Positions 50,458 to 63,010 of a DNA stretch of 64,000 nt are shown piece by piece. The stretch's first letter is position 1, and the number at the start of each line of letters is the position of its first letter. Position numbers and translations under genes: made by a program. The DNA is from Neodontobutis hainanensis (taxonomy: Eukaryota > Chordata > Actinopteri > Gobiiformes > Odontobutidae). The notes beneath the pieces are model-generated. The model did no database searches, had not been told where the DNA came from, and saw nothing but the letters and a program-made list of their open reading frames with translations. The stretch covers positions 92,307 to 156,306 of the forward strand of contig JALDNG010000431.1 of the NCBI GenBank assembly GCA_024349245.1. Reading direction: 5' to 3'.

Positions 50458-51036
50458 ATGATTGTGGGAGTAAGGTCCCTGTTGGGATATAGGTCAAAAT
50501 ATTGGACACATTTGGTGCATATCAGGTCGATTTCTAAACAAAATATGAATGAACCAATTTTCTATGAGACGTTCCATACTGTGAAGTATGACTTGATGTT
50601 AATTCAGATTTAACAAAGAGCGCATCTTTGATGTTGTATTCGACGTTGATTCGTATCAAAAATATCTTCCATTTTGCAAAGAATCCAGAATATTCGACAT
50701 TAAATCAAATTCTGCGGAAGGATATCTTAAGTTTGAAATACCTGGTGTATCTGCTGGTTTTTATTCACACATCGATTACGAGCGCCCAAATTATATCATC
50801 AGCAAAACCCAAAGTGGAATTTTTCGAATGTTAGTGTCTGAATGGAGATTCAAGCAACTAGACCCGGACATTCCCGACGTGTGCGTTGTCCACTATAAAG
50901 TACACAAAGTAAATAATAATAGTTAAGTGTAATAGCTAAGTCCCCTATTTACAACTTGCTCATTTCCCAAAGTCTAAGATTTTTACCCGAAATACTTTTT
51001 TCAAACTTTAAAAAACGATGCGGAAGTGGACGATAA
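50458..51036 (+). CDS. COQ10: Coenzyme Q-binding protein COQ10 (START domain), mitochondrial
   Basis: Lipid-binding protein of the mitochondrial matrix side that chaperones ubiquinone for respiration and its synthesis. The ATG at 50458 opens an arginine-rich, acid-free N-terminus (MIVGVRSLLGYRSKYW, HIRSISKQ) typical of an import presequence. Introns of 22 nt (50586-50607) and 32 nt (50909-50940) are removed. The rest aligns almost without gaps to COQ10: KERIFDVVFDVDSYQKYLPFC, where the family has M(F/Y)DVV...Y..F(V/L)PWC; FEIPGVSAGFYSHI; SGIFRMLVSEWRF (family: LFN.LE..WRF); and the final amphipathic helix (YNLLISQS). About 174 residues, shorter than human because of a shorter presequence and C-terminus. 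The second intron could start nine bases earlier. If the electron chain is active in this organism the gene fits with ATP5F1B nearby. Confidence 0.88.
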
Positions 51037-54000
51037 CAGTTGAAAACTCATATTTATTCATATAGTATAGTAAAAATAATTCATTTTCACCTTCAATTTT
51101 TATTTTAAGATGTTTTTTAGCAATTATCTTTTTTTAAATCCATTTTTTGAGTTTTGACTAATTTGATTGCTCCGCCACAAGTTCTCAAATATAAATACTA
51201 AATTATTGAAAAGACTTTCAATTTCATCTCTTAAATTTTTAGATTTTCTGACAAAAATAAAAGCGATTATGTGTCTTGGGAGCTAAATTTAAACAACTTA
51301 TTAACGCTTGCGCAATTTTTAACACTGTGTTGTTCATGTTATGTTACGATATTATTTATTTTGAAATTATTAGAGCTGATAACGTAGGAAAGCGTATAAA
51401 TTACCTTATAACTCATGAGTTTATTTTATTTAATTTTATATTAAGGGAGAATATCTTTGGTTTACAATTACAAACAAGTATTTTGTTTGATTACTGGGTT
51501 TTCGTGTCTTATTTGTCAGAATAAACAACTTGAAATATTTTTGTCTGTTGTTTACTGTTTAGATTAGGATTATAGGGTCTCAAATTTAACAATGTTCATT
51601 ATTCTCATGTTATCCAGATGAAAAATAATTCTGAAAATTTTTTCATCGTTGAAATGTGTTAATTCTTCTCTATATTAAACGAATAAACATTAAAACAGTC
51701 GTCAAGAAAATTTCGTGTCAACAACTGAATCAATTCAGATTTTTTATTCTGAGAATTGATACTTTCACCCCTCGTACGGATGGAAATATACAAGTTTAAG
51801 GATTAATTAGACATTACGTAAAAATATAAAAATGTATGTCAACTACTCACACTTAATACTTGTGATTTATGACTACTTTCCCAATATAAGCAAATTCCAC
51901 GTCATAAATATTAATTTAAACTGTTCTAGACCTTTTTAACCTCTTATATTGATAGAATTAAACATTGAAACTCAATTAACAGAAAATTTGCTTTACCAGT
52001 TTTTTTAATGAATAAAATCAGTGAGAAAGACTGTAATTTGAAAGATTCCGGATTTATTCACTCTTATCGTTCTATAGATTTCTTATGCCGATTCGTTCCG
52101 ACAACCATCAATATAATAACATAATACATTGTTTGGAAAATCACATTTGTTTCTATGTTGAATGGTACACATAATTAATGATAAAAACGACAATTTAGGA
52201 AAAGTTAAAACTTAATATATGTCATTTTTGAAGCCATTATATCAATACGGTTCTTGATAAAGTCAACGTAAACCACGCGCACCTATCACAATATTAATTA
52301 TTCTTATGCTTTAAATATTATCAAATAACTTTTTTTATCCTTGAAAGGCAGAATATTTTAAATGCTATGGAAAAAATAAAAAGAGGGAAGATTCCTTTAA
52401 ATATAAAATTTTCATCTGGAGAATCTAACAAACAAGAGAGAAACATGATATACATGTCCTCAAATGAATTATAAGATTGTTGGTTTCATATGGTCGAAAT
52501 ATTTCATGCTGAAAAGATATTAATAAAAGAGACTTAGTGCGATTTAAATTGAAAATTAACAGTATATTCGTGGGCCGCCGTGTTTAGACGTTTTTTTAAA
52601 TGGCCAAAGCATGATAACTTTAATTTTTTGAGTTAAAAAGCTTAAATTCATAAATAGTGTCTTCCTTAATAATCTCAAATATTTCAATAGGCTATACATG
52701 CTCAAAAACTTCCATTTATAAAAAAGTCAATTAAATACCAAGAACAGCTTTGATGTGGTGACACTACGTTTTTTACAAAAAATTATTTTATAAGAAATTT
52801 TTTTTCATCCTTAACTATTTTATATTGGGGTTAAATTCGTGGTGTAAAATACAAAACCCCTAATTTAATGAAAAATAAATAATCGCATCAATCAATGCCT
52901 AAAATTGTTACGATCTTGAATGGCCCCTTATTATTGAAGATCTTAATATCAGTTTTGTTTTAAAAATCAACCTAATTTTCTTTTTTAAATCAGGTTTTTT
53001 TTCAATTTTATACAACCTCGAATTGGATTTAATTTATTTAAAATCATTTTTCCTGACATTTTCGCAGCATGTATATTGAGGTGTGAAATAAAAAGATTCT
53101 GGTTAATGACACGTTTTCGTTATTTAATTATAATATACTAGCAAGGGAAAATTCTAAAACATTTAAAAAATAGAATTGAGATTTTAAAATATAACATGAA
53201 TTAAAACCATTTTTAATGAAGTAATTTTATATTAAAACGGAATAACAAAAAACTCATTTATTTTTTCATGATCAATATTTTTCAAGAAATCTCCAAAATT
53301 TCAAAGCGTCGAAGCGGATTAACCAGTGCCACAAAATTTAAGAATTTTTAAAATCATAAATAATTTGTTATAATAATATTCATTGAGGAAAAAGTTTTCG
53401 CTGCGGACCAATTGACTGAAAGGTTTTATGATTCTAACTCTTGAAAAAAAATGTTGAAATGACATCATTTTTCCAAATATTAATTAAAAGGCAGCCATTA
53501 TCATTTTCAATGCGCCTGTCAATTGTAGGACGTGAATTGAGCAAAAATTCTAGATTAATCTAGGAAAACACTCTTTAAAGCAGTAAAAATAGAAAATTTA
53601 AAAATACGACGAAAATCAGATAAAAACATATTATCCAGGCCTACTGGTCGTGTATTAAGCCGAACTCAAAATTGCTTTTAATAAAGATATTAATTTAGTT
53701 TAAATATAAAAATAAAATCATCTTTCAACTTTTGAATCTAATTACAGGGATTATTTTATAATAGCTAGCTTCATAAATTCGAATTCTTATCTTTTTAGTG
53801 ATACCTACAAATAGTTTACCAGAATAAGTATTTTATCATAAAGGAAAATTGGAAGATATCAGATTATCGCAGATATTAATATAAACGAATGAATTTTGGA
53901 AGTCTTTGAATTTTATGTATTCAATAAATATGTATTTAAACAAGAGATTTTATTAAATATTTTACTAAAACGAATGAGATAAACATAGTTGTAAGTTTTT

Positions 54001-54269
54001 TGTTTGATTTATATGCCACAATGTTTGGCGCTTTCGGTTCAACATAAAATCGAGTTATAACGAGGTTAAGCGACAACTAATATATACATCATAAATCTTC
54101 AGCTCTATGGCATGTGCATTTTATTTAATTGATTAAAATATTTTAATATGCTTTCAAAATAAAATATAATGTAGTTTTTAAGGTTATGGAGGTATTAGTT
54201 ATCTACGATTTGTTGTCATGCGTGTCTCCAGTGTTTCTGTATTACTCTGATTCTTATTCAAGTTTATCA
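51037..54269. other. A+T-rich stretch, no gene recognised
   Basis: Between COQ10 and ATP5F1B. The 82-codon frame at 51276-51524 begins with TTG and has no relative. The rest is broken by stops in all frames. Must include the ATP5F1B promoter. Confidence 0.5.
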
Positions 54270-55884
54270 ATGTTAAATTTCCTAAATCGCCGAATAATTT
54301 CAAGAAGTTTTTTCAGGAAAAAAAATATATTATTTTCAACACGTACATTAACATCAGTCCGTTCGAGTAATATTTTATTATCATTAAGATCGACTTCCTT
54401 TTTTTCCAATAAGATATATGAGTGAATCGCAACAAGATAAAAATGTTGTTAAGAACAAGCCCAAGGAAAATGTTTTGCCCGAAAACATTGGTGAAATTGT
54501 GGCAGTGATTGGTGCCGTTGTTGATGTGCAATTTATCCACAAACTTCCACCTATATTAAATGCCTTAGAAGTTCAGGGACGAACCTCAAGACTTGTACTT
54601 GAGGTTGCCCAACATCTTGGCGAAAACGTTGTGCGCACGATTGCCATGGACGGAACAGAGGGTCTAGTCCGGGGCCAGCATGTAGTCGATTTAGGTACTC
54701 CTATTAAAATACCCGTTGGACCAGAAACCCTCGGTCGCATAATGAATGTAATTGGGGAACCTATAGATGAGCGTGGTCCGATCAATGCCATCAACTTTGC
54801 TCCAATCCATGCGGAAGCCCCAAGTTTTATAGAAATGAGTGTTAAACAAGAAATTCTGGAGACAGGAATCAAAGTTGTCGATTTACTTGCTCCCTATGCA
54901 CGTGGTGGAAAATCGGGTTGTTTGGCGGGGCAGGGTCAAAACTGTCCTTATTATGGAACTTATCAATAATATCGCCAAAAACATGGAGGATATTCGGTAT
55001 TTGCTGGAGTTGGTGAGCGTACTAGAGAAGGTAACGATCTCTACCATGATATGATAACCACTGGTGTCATAAATTTAAAGGATGATTCCTCAAAAGTCGC
55101 TTTAGTATACGGTCAGATGAATGAACCCCCTGGGGCACGAGCGCGAGTTGCATTGACCGGGTTGACTGTGGCGGAGTATTTCCGAGACGTAGAAGGCCAG
55201 GATGTGTTACTTTTTATCGACAATATTTTCCGTTTTACTCAGGCTGGTTCCGAAGTTTCCGCCTTGTTGGGTCGAATACCCTCCGCTGTGGGTTACCAGC
55301 CCACTCTTGCCACTGATATGGGTACTATGCAGGAAAGAATTACCACAACGAACAAGGGTTCGATCACTTCTGTTCAGGCTATATATGTACCGGCAGATGA
55401 TTTAACCGATCCAGCACCTGCGACGACGTTCGCTCACTTGGACGCAACTACTGTATTATCGCGTGGTATCGCCGAATTAGGAATATACCCAGCTGTTGAT
55501 CCACTGGATTCGACGTCTAGAATTATGGATCCAAACGTGGTAGGGGACAATCATTACAGTACCGCAAGAAATGTTCAAAAAATTCTTCAAGATTACAAAT
55601 CGCTACAAGATATTATCGCAATTCTAGGAATGGATGAATTATCAGACGAAGATAAATTAACGGTTTCACGAGCCAGAAAAATTCAGCGCTTTCTTTCTCA
55701 ACCTTTTCAAGTTGCAGAGGTGTTCACTGGACATCCTGGAAAGCTAGTATCTCTCAAAGAAACAATTGATGGATTTAACTCAATTTTAAACGGCCAAGTT
55801 GATAACCTTCCAGAAGCTGCCTTTTATATGGTCGGCAACCTTGATGAAGTTGTTGCTAAAGCAGAAAAACTCGCAGCTGAATAA
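54270..55884 (+). CDS. ATP5F1B: Mitochondrial F1F0 ATP synthase subunit beta, broken at the Walker A loop
   Basis: Catalytic beta subunit of F1. A presequence from the ATG at 54270 (MLNFLNRRIISRSFFRKK, Arg/Ser rich, no acidic residue) is joined in frame by a 22-nt GT-AG intron (54367-54388) to FFPIRYMSESQQDK and the mature protein (GEIVAVIGAVVDVQF). The second half is intact, with ALVYGQMNEPPGARAR, LLFIDNIFRFTQAGSEVSAL (Walker B and catalytic Glu region), and ALLGRIPSAVGYQPTLATDM. Between them three deletions near 54909-54914 (-1), 54934-54939 (-4) and 54978-54984 (-1) put the P-loop GGAG..GKT out of frame and remove its Val-Gly. A stop results at 54967. The losses total six bases, so the frame recovers. 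Without them the length would be about 532 residues (human 529). Either assembly errors clustered in 75 bp, or a recent inactivation. Confidence 0.93.
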
Positions 55885-58800
55885 TTTTGTATCAAGATAA
55901 TTAAAAAAACTCAAAAATTAAATTTTGAAATATCAAAAATGATTTTTTTTTCATCCTTCCACTTGGTAGTTTAAAAATTAATCTTTTTAAACAGTAATCA
56001 TATCCATGCAAGAATCGAGTCGATATACAGAAATTAATGAATGTATTTTTGGTTTAAAAATTTACCATTGAAACTTTTTTTTCAAAAACCTGACTTTTCT
56101 TATGTTTAACAAGTCACCTCATTGGTTTCATGAGTGTTTGACGAGAATTTATGCACGATAGCATGTAATTGATTAATGTTGGTGCATTTTAGGTTTATTT
56201 CAACAAAATTATACTAAAACGACAAAAACCTGCACTTTTTATTAAGAGCCGCTTTTTTAAGCAAGTATCCATTGTATTATTTTGGGTTGTTGATGATCGT
56301 TTCACAACCAATTTAAAGATTTTTACATTTTCCTTCAATAAATTTTTAAATGGTAAGTAATTCATTTATAATGCAAGTGATATTTTTCATCAAAGGAAAC
56401 ATTTCACAGAAACTGCCCATTTACGTTCTCTCAAATTATAAATCTTGAGTATGCTGTCGCAAACTTCGAAAATAACAAAAAGGAACGATTTTTTCCTTCA
56501 ATAGAGGCAACAGTTTTTTATTATTTACTCCTCCATGAAACCATAACGAATAACATAATTTTAACATAGAATGGAGAAAGTTGGTTATAAAAAAGCTACA
56601 TAAAATCTAAAACAAGTCTTGCGCTCTGTTGTGGTAAGTTTGGCGGTCTAAGTACTCGTGAAGACATTCATTATCCTTTGAAACTTAATGATCCTATTTA
56701 ATAATTACTTTAGAGATTTTAAAAACTTTTTGATCCTCTTAACATCAAAATGCCAAACAAAATGTTATCCAAGATACCAAGAAGAAATCAGTTTTTAATC
56801 TGGAACGAGAGGAGAAAGAGAGCAACTAAACTAACAAATATTAACTTACAAAAGTTAATCCATATTTGGGAATATTATTTTAACGAACTTGAAATTTAAA
56901 ATTCCTACATAAATAGTTTGAGGCGGTAGTTTAATTTTAAAGCATATAACAACAATAACATGAAATTCGATCTTAACTGATTAAAAAATGAAAAACTGGA
57001 TTATTATCTACGTTAAAAAATATCAAAAAAGTAAGTGAATAATGCTTCACAACGTAACCCTTTGGCATTGTAGACTGACCTTCAGATGATATCTTTTTGT
57101 CAACTTTTTAGAAAACGAATTTATCGAAAAGTAAAAAATACAGCATTTTTAAGCTTTTATTGATAATTATTTTGAGAAAGGAAGAGTCAAATGCACCCGG
57201 GCGTTCTCAGAATGATGTCCAAGGGTATGTAAGCTCTTCAGTCCAGCTCTGATTACAGTTTATTGGTGTTCGGCACACTTATAAAGACAATTCTTCACAT
57301 TGTCTGTTGTCAGATAGTTTTGGACTCTCACCCACCTAACCCCCAATTCTCCCCTGCCAGCTCGAGTAACCTTACATCGGAGTCATTGGCACTTCTTGAA
57401 GTAAATACGTTTCTTCTTTTTTCTTAAAGACTAGAAGGAAGAGCCTGTCTTAACCTGTTATAATAAGTAAGAATCTCCCATTTACGCTCGCCACCCTTCA
57501 CGACGTTAACTGAAACCACCTGTGAAGGCTCGTTTACCACTTACTCTAAAGGCTTGTGATTTGAAAATTACATGGTTTCTCTTTCCAGGTCTATAAATTA
57601 CAAATATGGTCTGATTCATGGAATGGTATCAATTATATTTTAAACCCGAAATACTATTTCTTCAAGTATCGCCGTCAGGTAGAAATAAATTTGAAGAAGA
57701 AGCTTTGAAAATAATATTTGTGGTCATATCTTTATATTGGCACTCCTACATATAGATAAGTTTCTTCTGTCACACCGTTCAGCGGATGGAATTTTTGGAC
57801 TGATCAAACAATAAGAGCATCAATCTCAAACCCATTTAATAATTTGAACAGTTTTGACATTATTTTTCTCTCCACCTTGGCGATTTTTCCATTAACTATA
57901 TGTATGTTCGATGGCACATCTTGTTGCAGAACATCCCAATTTCATCGGTATCGAATATATCTGGTATAACCTTAATTTTACAAATTGGGATAATTCTTCA
58001 GTTAAATTTTTGGCATTCTCTGAATCAGCATACTCAATAACTCGACTAATTTCAATATTATAAAGAAATAAGAAATTCGTAAATAAATCAAACCGCCTTT
58101 TTACAGGATTAAAAATCTTGAGATGAAGAAATGCTATGATATTTGTACATGTTTATCGATTTTCGGTGCTCTCTTTCAAATAATGAAGCAATAGGTATGT
58201 ATATCTTTTCATTCCAGTCTTATATATCTATTTTGCTTTTATTTCGATATTTTTTTAGTGAGCGTGTACATGAAGTTTTTTTCGCACAAGATGAGCGTGC
58301 AAAAACTACTCATTTACTATTTTATCTCTCCATATAGTTTACATATGTTTTATATCTATGAACATATAATTTATCATTTTGTTCAAATTTATTGAAAATA
58401 ACAATAGTTTGACTTGAATATATTCTCGGTACACGACTGCAAGAGACGAGTGCAGCGACGATATATCAACATTTTCAAACAAAATGTTGATAAAAAATCA
58501 AAAAATACAATATAGCGAATTCAAACCAGTTATAGATTGATTTTCATTTATTTTCGAAGGCAGTCGCTTGAATCCTGAAGCGATTTCTGTTAACAAGTAT
58601 ATGTTCGGTGTCAAAATGATTTTGCAAAATAGCCTATTCTCTCTCTAAATGCGTCTTTTTGTCCCCTTTAGCGAAAATCTAAACATGATCTTTAAGGGTT
58701 TGATTTCAAATAATTTTTAGCATATTATAATTGAAAAAATTTGCCATAAATATCTTTAGATTTCAAAAATAATGTGATGCGCCGTTGAATGATATAATAT

Positions 58801-61800
58801 AACTTAGACGCGTATTTAACTCGAAATTTCCTGATTTGTTCAAGATGGTAAACATAGACAATTACATGTTGTTGTGATGGCGCCATTTATTTGTGTAATA
58901 ATTAGTTATTTATTCGTTAAACTTTTTATATGATACGTAAGTTTATATTACTTCTAATGAATTGTATAATTGAACAACATTGTTCCTTCACTTATATTTC
59001 CATCGTTTTGGAAATATCAAACTCCCCTTTTCGATTACTTATTAAGGAAGCATCTATTAAATAAAACATCGTATTTTGCTCGTTGGTGTGACTTATGTTC
59101 AAAACGATAATGTCCAAAGTTGACAGATTTATTCCTATTTTGTTCGAACCCTTAATCCTAAATCATTATGGTGTTTGTGGTTCATTTTTTGACAGATTTT
59201 TTCAAATAGCCAGACTATTTAATGGTTAACTCTTTGTTAATTGCTTATTTTATTACCGCCTTGAAATTGAATGTCTTGTTCAGGCTTTGCAATCAAAAAC
59301 ATTTGACTAAGTTTTAAAAATTGATTTTTTTAACCCGTGAACTCCTGACCATTTTTTTCTTGTATAGGATTTCTCGTTGTTATTCGTGAATTCCGTTGGC
59401 TAGCATTGCCTTTTGAGTTTTTTCAATTTGTACCTTATATTTTGAAAAATATTTTTATCTTTTAAATACTATACATTCGTTGTTTACACACAAAGAATCA
59501 AATAAATACGAACCTGTGAGGTGAATTATGTCTGTTGGGAAAGCTACAAATTCCAGAATTTAAGACATATTCTTTTAATTTTATGAAACACATTTATTAT
59601 GAGTCTATCATGTTTCCAAATTCGTGTTAACATTGTGATTCGAACAAATCGGTCGAATTAAACTGAAATATATGAAAGTCTTAGGGCATCAAGGCAAAAT
59701 GACTTGATCTTACCCACTTTTTGATTTTGTGATGTTTGTAACGCACAGTAAAATTGTTAAGTTAGCATTAAGGGCAAAAATACATGGGTTTTGAAAATGT
59801 CAAAACATTTTTTAAATCTTATAATCGGTAGAAATTCTTTCATAGTTTACGTTTTGTAGACTTCCACTGAGTAGTGAAGAATATGCTTTCAAAAAGTAGA
59901 ATTACTTAAGTTTGTAACAACATTTTTTCCACTCAATTTTTTTAATCCCACACATAAAAGAATTCATAATCTTTGTACTGTTATATAATTTGAATTTTTG
60001 AATGTGTTGATAGGCTTTAAACACCGCTATAATGGCTGAAGAACGTTGTTCTTCATATATGAAAAAATATTGATAATACAGAAATTAAATTTATGCGACG
60101 ATTCCGAAATTCAACGCGTTCTCTTATACTTCATTTTTCACCATGAATTAAAGTAAAACTTATAACTCGAGATGCTTCGAATTCATTCCCCTCTTTTGAT
60201 ACATGGTAACTCTTTTGTGAGCAGGTCAAAAATTTTCATTTTTAACAGAAATGTGTTTTAATGAATCTTTGAGAAAAAAAGAAGAAGAGGAATCGAATAA
60301 ATTGTGGGTGAACTTTAGAATTAAGAATTTTTTAAAAAATTGAAATTCCTCATGTTAGTTGGTTAAAAAGTTAATATAAATTGAACTAAAAAACGCTCCT
60401 TCAATCGATGACGTTTCGGTTAAATTAATAAAACTATCTCATTAAAATAATTTTATATTTATCGTGTTAATCTCACTTTCCTCAAAATTTTTATTATTCT
60501 TGCCCATAAGGAAGGATAAATGACACCGTCTAGCCGGAATTTATTGTTTCAAAATAGTGCCTTTGAACAAGTTCCGAGCATAAATAACGTCAAACTCTAA
60601 TATCTGTCCAAGCATACTTGCTATTTGTTGAGGGATTTGATATTTTGTTTGAATTCTCCGATGAGAAATGGAAGACAAACAATCAGACTTGAGTTAAAGT
60701 GGTCTTAACGATGCTGAGTGGGACATGATCTGGTAAAAAAATTTGAACAATACAGTAAGTGGAAAATATTACAAAAATGAGTAAAATTCAAAATAAGTAT
60801 GGAAATAATATTCATGAATGGAAGAGCCCGGCGAGCTCCCTTTATATGTGAGAGGGATTGAATAGACATTTGCGAATATCGTTGAGGTTTTAAGCCCTCC
60901 CTAAATTTGCTATGCTTTGACATATAAAAATTTTTGTTTCTCATATACTGCTACTTAACCATTTGGTAAGGAATTGAATTACATCCTCGTAAAAAGATCA
61001 CAAATCTATCAAATCTGTTATTTAAAACCACGCGAGTTTAAGATGAAAGAATTATCGGAGAGAGTCGTTAAATTCAGTTCACACTAGCTAAAAGTCAAAT
61101 ATAGTCAACGTATCAAGTTAAAAAAAATTCAATGCTTAGTTTGATTCATAGGCTGGAGGACAGCCGTAGGGTTACTCATGTAGTAAAAGCAGGCATGCCA
61201 AAAAATCATTCAGATTTATTACTTACAGAAAGCTACTCATAACTTTGAAACCGACCCAATCGGCAATAAATTTTTGTCCTTTTTGACAAAAGTGTTTACT
61301 TTTTACGCTTTTATGACAAGATTTTGTCAGAGTATACCAAAAATTCGTCAGAATCCCCTCAGTTGACCTCTGAGGAGTTATTTGCCAGTTAAGAGAATTT
61401 AGTCTTTTTCTCAATATTTATTTGAGGAATGAAGCGTTTTAGCAAGTTAAAGATTAAATTTATGATTTTAACCATTTTGGTATTTAAAACGGACATTTAC
61501 GACCTCTCTATTAACATCAACCAGTATAAAGTCAAACTAAATATAGAAGGATTTCTCATCACATTGATTTTGAATTGACAATAATTCCATCGTCTGCAGA
61601 TCACAACATAGCATGCAAAAAGCTTCCTCCAGTGCATTCAATGCCTTTATGTTACTCCATGAAATATTTACTTATATTTTAAGTGTATCAGCCAGTCAAA
61701 CAAAAAACGGAGGTCATCTATTTGAAGGATTGTTGTTAACCAATTTATCAAAAATAATGAAGAATTTTATCAAGTCTTAAATTAACTTTGAAAGTTTATC

Positions 61801-61870
61801 GACTATTTTTTGAAAAAGAGAAGTATAAAAGTTTGTCGGGGCTGATGGAGTTAAGAGAAAGTTATGAAGA
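55885..61870. other. A+T-rich stretch with one repeat copy, no gene recognised
   Basis: Downstream of ATP5F1B. A degenerate repeat copy lies near 57300-57385. Frames at 58143-58337 (TTG start), 60705-60944 (-) and 61223-61414 (-) have no recognisable family. Confidence 0.45.
57300..57385 (-). repeat. Dispersed G+A-rich repeat, degenerate copy 4 (inverted)
   Basis: Minus strand reads GTAAGGTTACTCGAGCTGG, GGGGAGAATTGGGGG and then GTGGGTGAGAGTCC. Same order of elements as copy 1, but poorly conserved. Confidence 0.3.
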
Positions 61871-61879
61871 TGAAAACAA

Positions 61880-62938
61880 CATAAAAAATGTCTGATGTGT
61901 GGGGAATGTTGACAAGTAGGAAGCGTTACATTTAATTATAACAAGCTGATACCTTAGATTGATGAAAACTCAAGAAGATTTAGAAAATAAGCCGTTATCT
62001 CCAATGCATAATGGGAAGAGCAGGTTCTTGAATCTTTTTTGGAGAGAAGGAGAAAAATAAATCTGCGTTCCTACTTCACCATCTATGGTACTTATTTCAT
62101 TGAGCTCTTTTTAAAATATCCAAAGTGCCGTCCATGGGCTGATGAAAACCAAAGGAGCAGAATTGTTTATGAAGATATCTTTGATATTTTTAGCGCATGG
62201 AAAGATAAATGAAATGATAAAAAGAACGAAGCAGGCGCACTCATAATTATCACTTACCCTGATCGTTCTGTGTTTGATTCAGATATTTGAAACTAGCCTC
62301 TTGAACTGTGCGAATTAATGATTTGGAACAGCTATTAAACTAAAACCAGAAATAAATTTATCTGTTTGAACCTTACTCAGAAGAATCTATCACTTCTTAG
62401 AAATCGCAGAGCTTTTGTACAGTCTCATGACAAGTATGCTTGAACTTTTAAACCTTAAAAATTTCAGACAAATTTTACTCTAGTTATCCAATCTAGACTT
62501 CCTTATAGATTTCATTCCTGATTCTGAAGCAAGAAAAACTTATGTTTGAACAGTTATCCAACAAAAGTTAGATAAGGAGGTACGAGTTTTTTAATATACA
62601 CGGTGTTATCAAAGTTAGAAAAATAACGAAGTTAGATAAATGATATTTGTGTATGTAGAGAGCATTAAATATTGAAAGCAATTTAAAATGTAAAAAGTTA
62701 GCATCGTGTCAAATCGTCGTTCGTTGAGAGTTATGATGAATTTGAAGATGGGAGCAACATTTAGTTTAATAGGTACGTAATTTTGAACGTTCACGGGATG
62801 CGAAATATAAATTTACGGATTTCCTCGATACTTATAAAAATGTTTATTTTGGTATGGACAAAGAATCACCGTACTTCTGCAAAGATTTCATTAAAAAGGC
62901 CTCCCAGGGATTCAATACCACAGACGTACAGTTTTAAT
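61880..62938 (+). pseudogene. Decayed coding region of unknown family, interrupted by in-frame stops
   Basis: One frame is unusually open for this DNA. It reads WEEQVLESFLERRRKINLR, YFTIYGTYFIELFLKYP, RSRIVYEDIFDIFSAWKDK from 62012 to a TGA at 62210. It then continues in the same frame past TGA, TAG and TAA to 62443 with protein-like segments (NEAGALIIITYPDRSVFDSD; RAFVQSHDKYA). A second piece near 62780-62938 reads FERSRDAKYKFTDFLDTYKN and FCKDFIKKASQGF. A CxxCxxC-like motif (KCLMCGEC) lies upstream. No GT-AG insert removes the stops. An old transposable-element protein or dead gene is likely. The family is unknown. Confidence 0.4.
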
Positions 62939-63010
62939 AGTGGACCGAGGAACGAGTGAGGTTTTTGTGAGTGCCATACCCACACTATCTAGCAACAAGT
63001 GTTTACGGTT
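62935..63010 (+). repeat. Dispersed G+A-rich repeat, copy 5
   Basis: GGACCGAGGAACGAGTGAGG, TTTTTGTGAGTG, CACACTATCT and AACAAGTGTTTAC follow the block order of copy 1 (GGCCGAGGAGAGG, TTTTAGTGAGTG, CACAATCTTC, TACTTGTGTTTAC). Confidence 0.45.
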
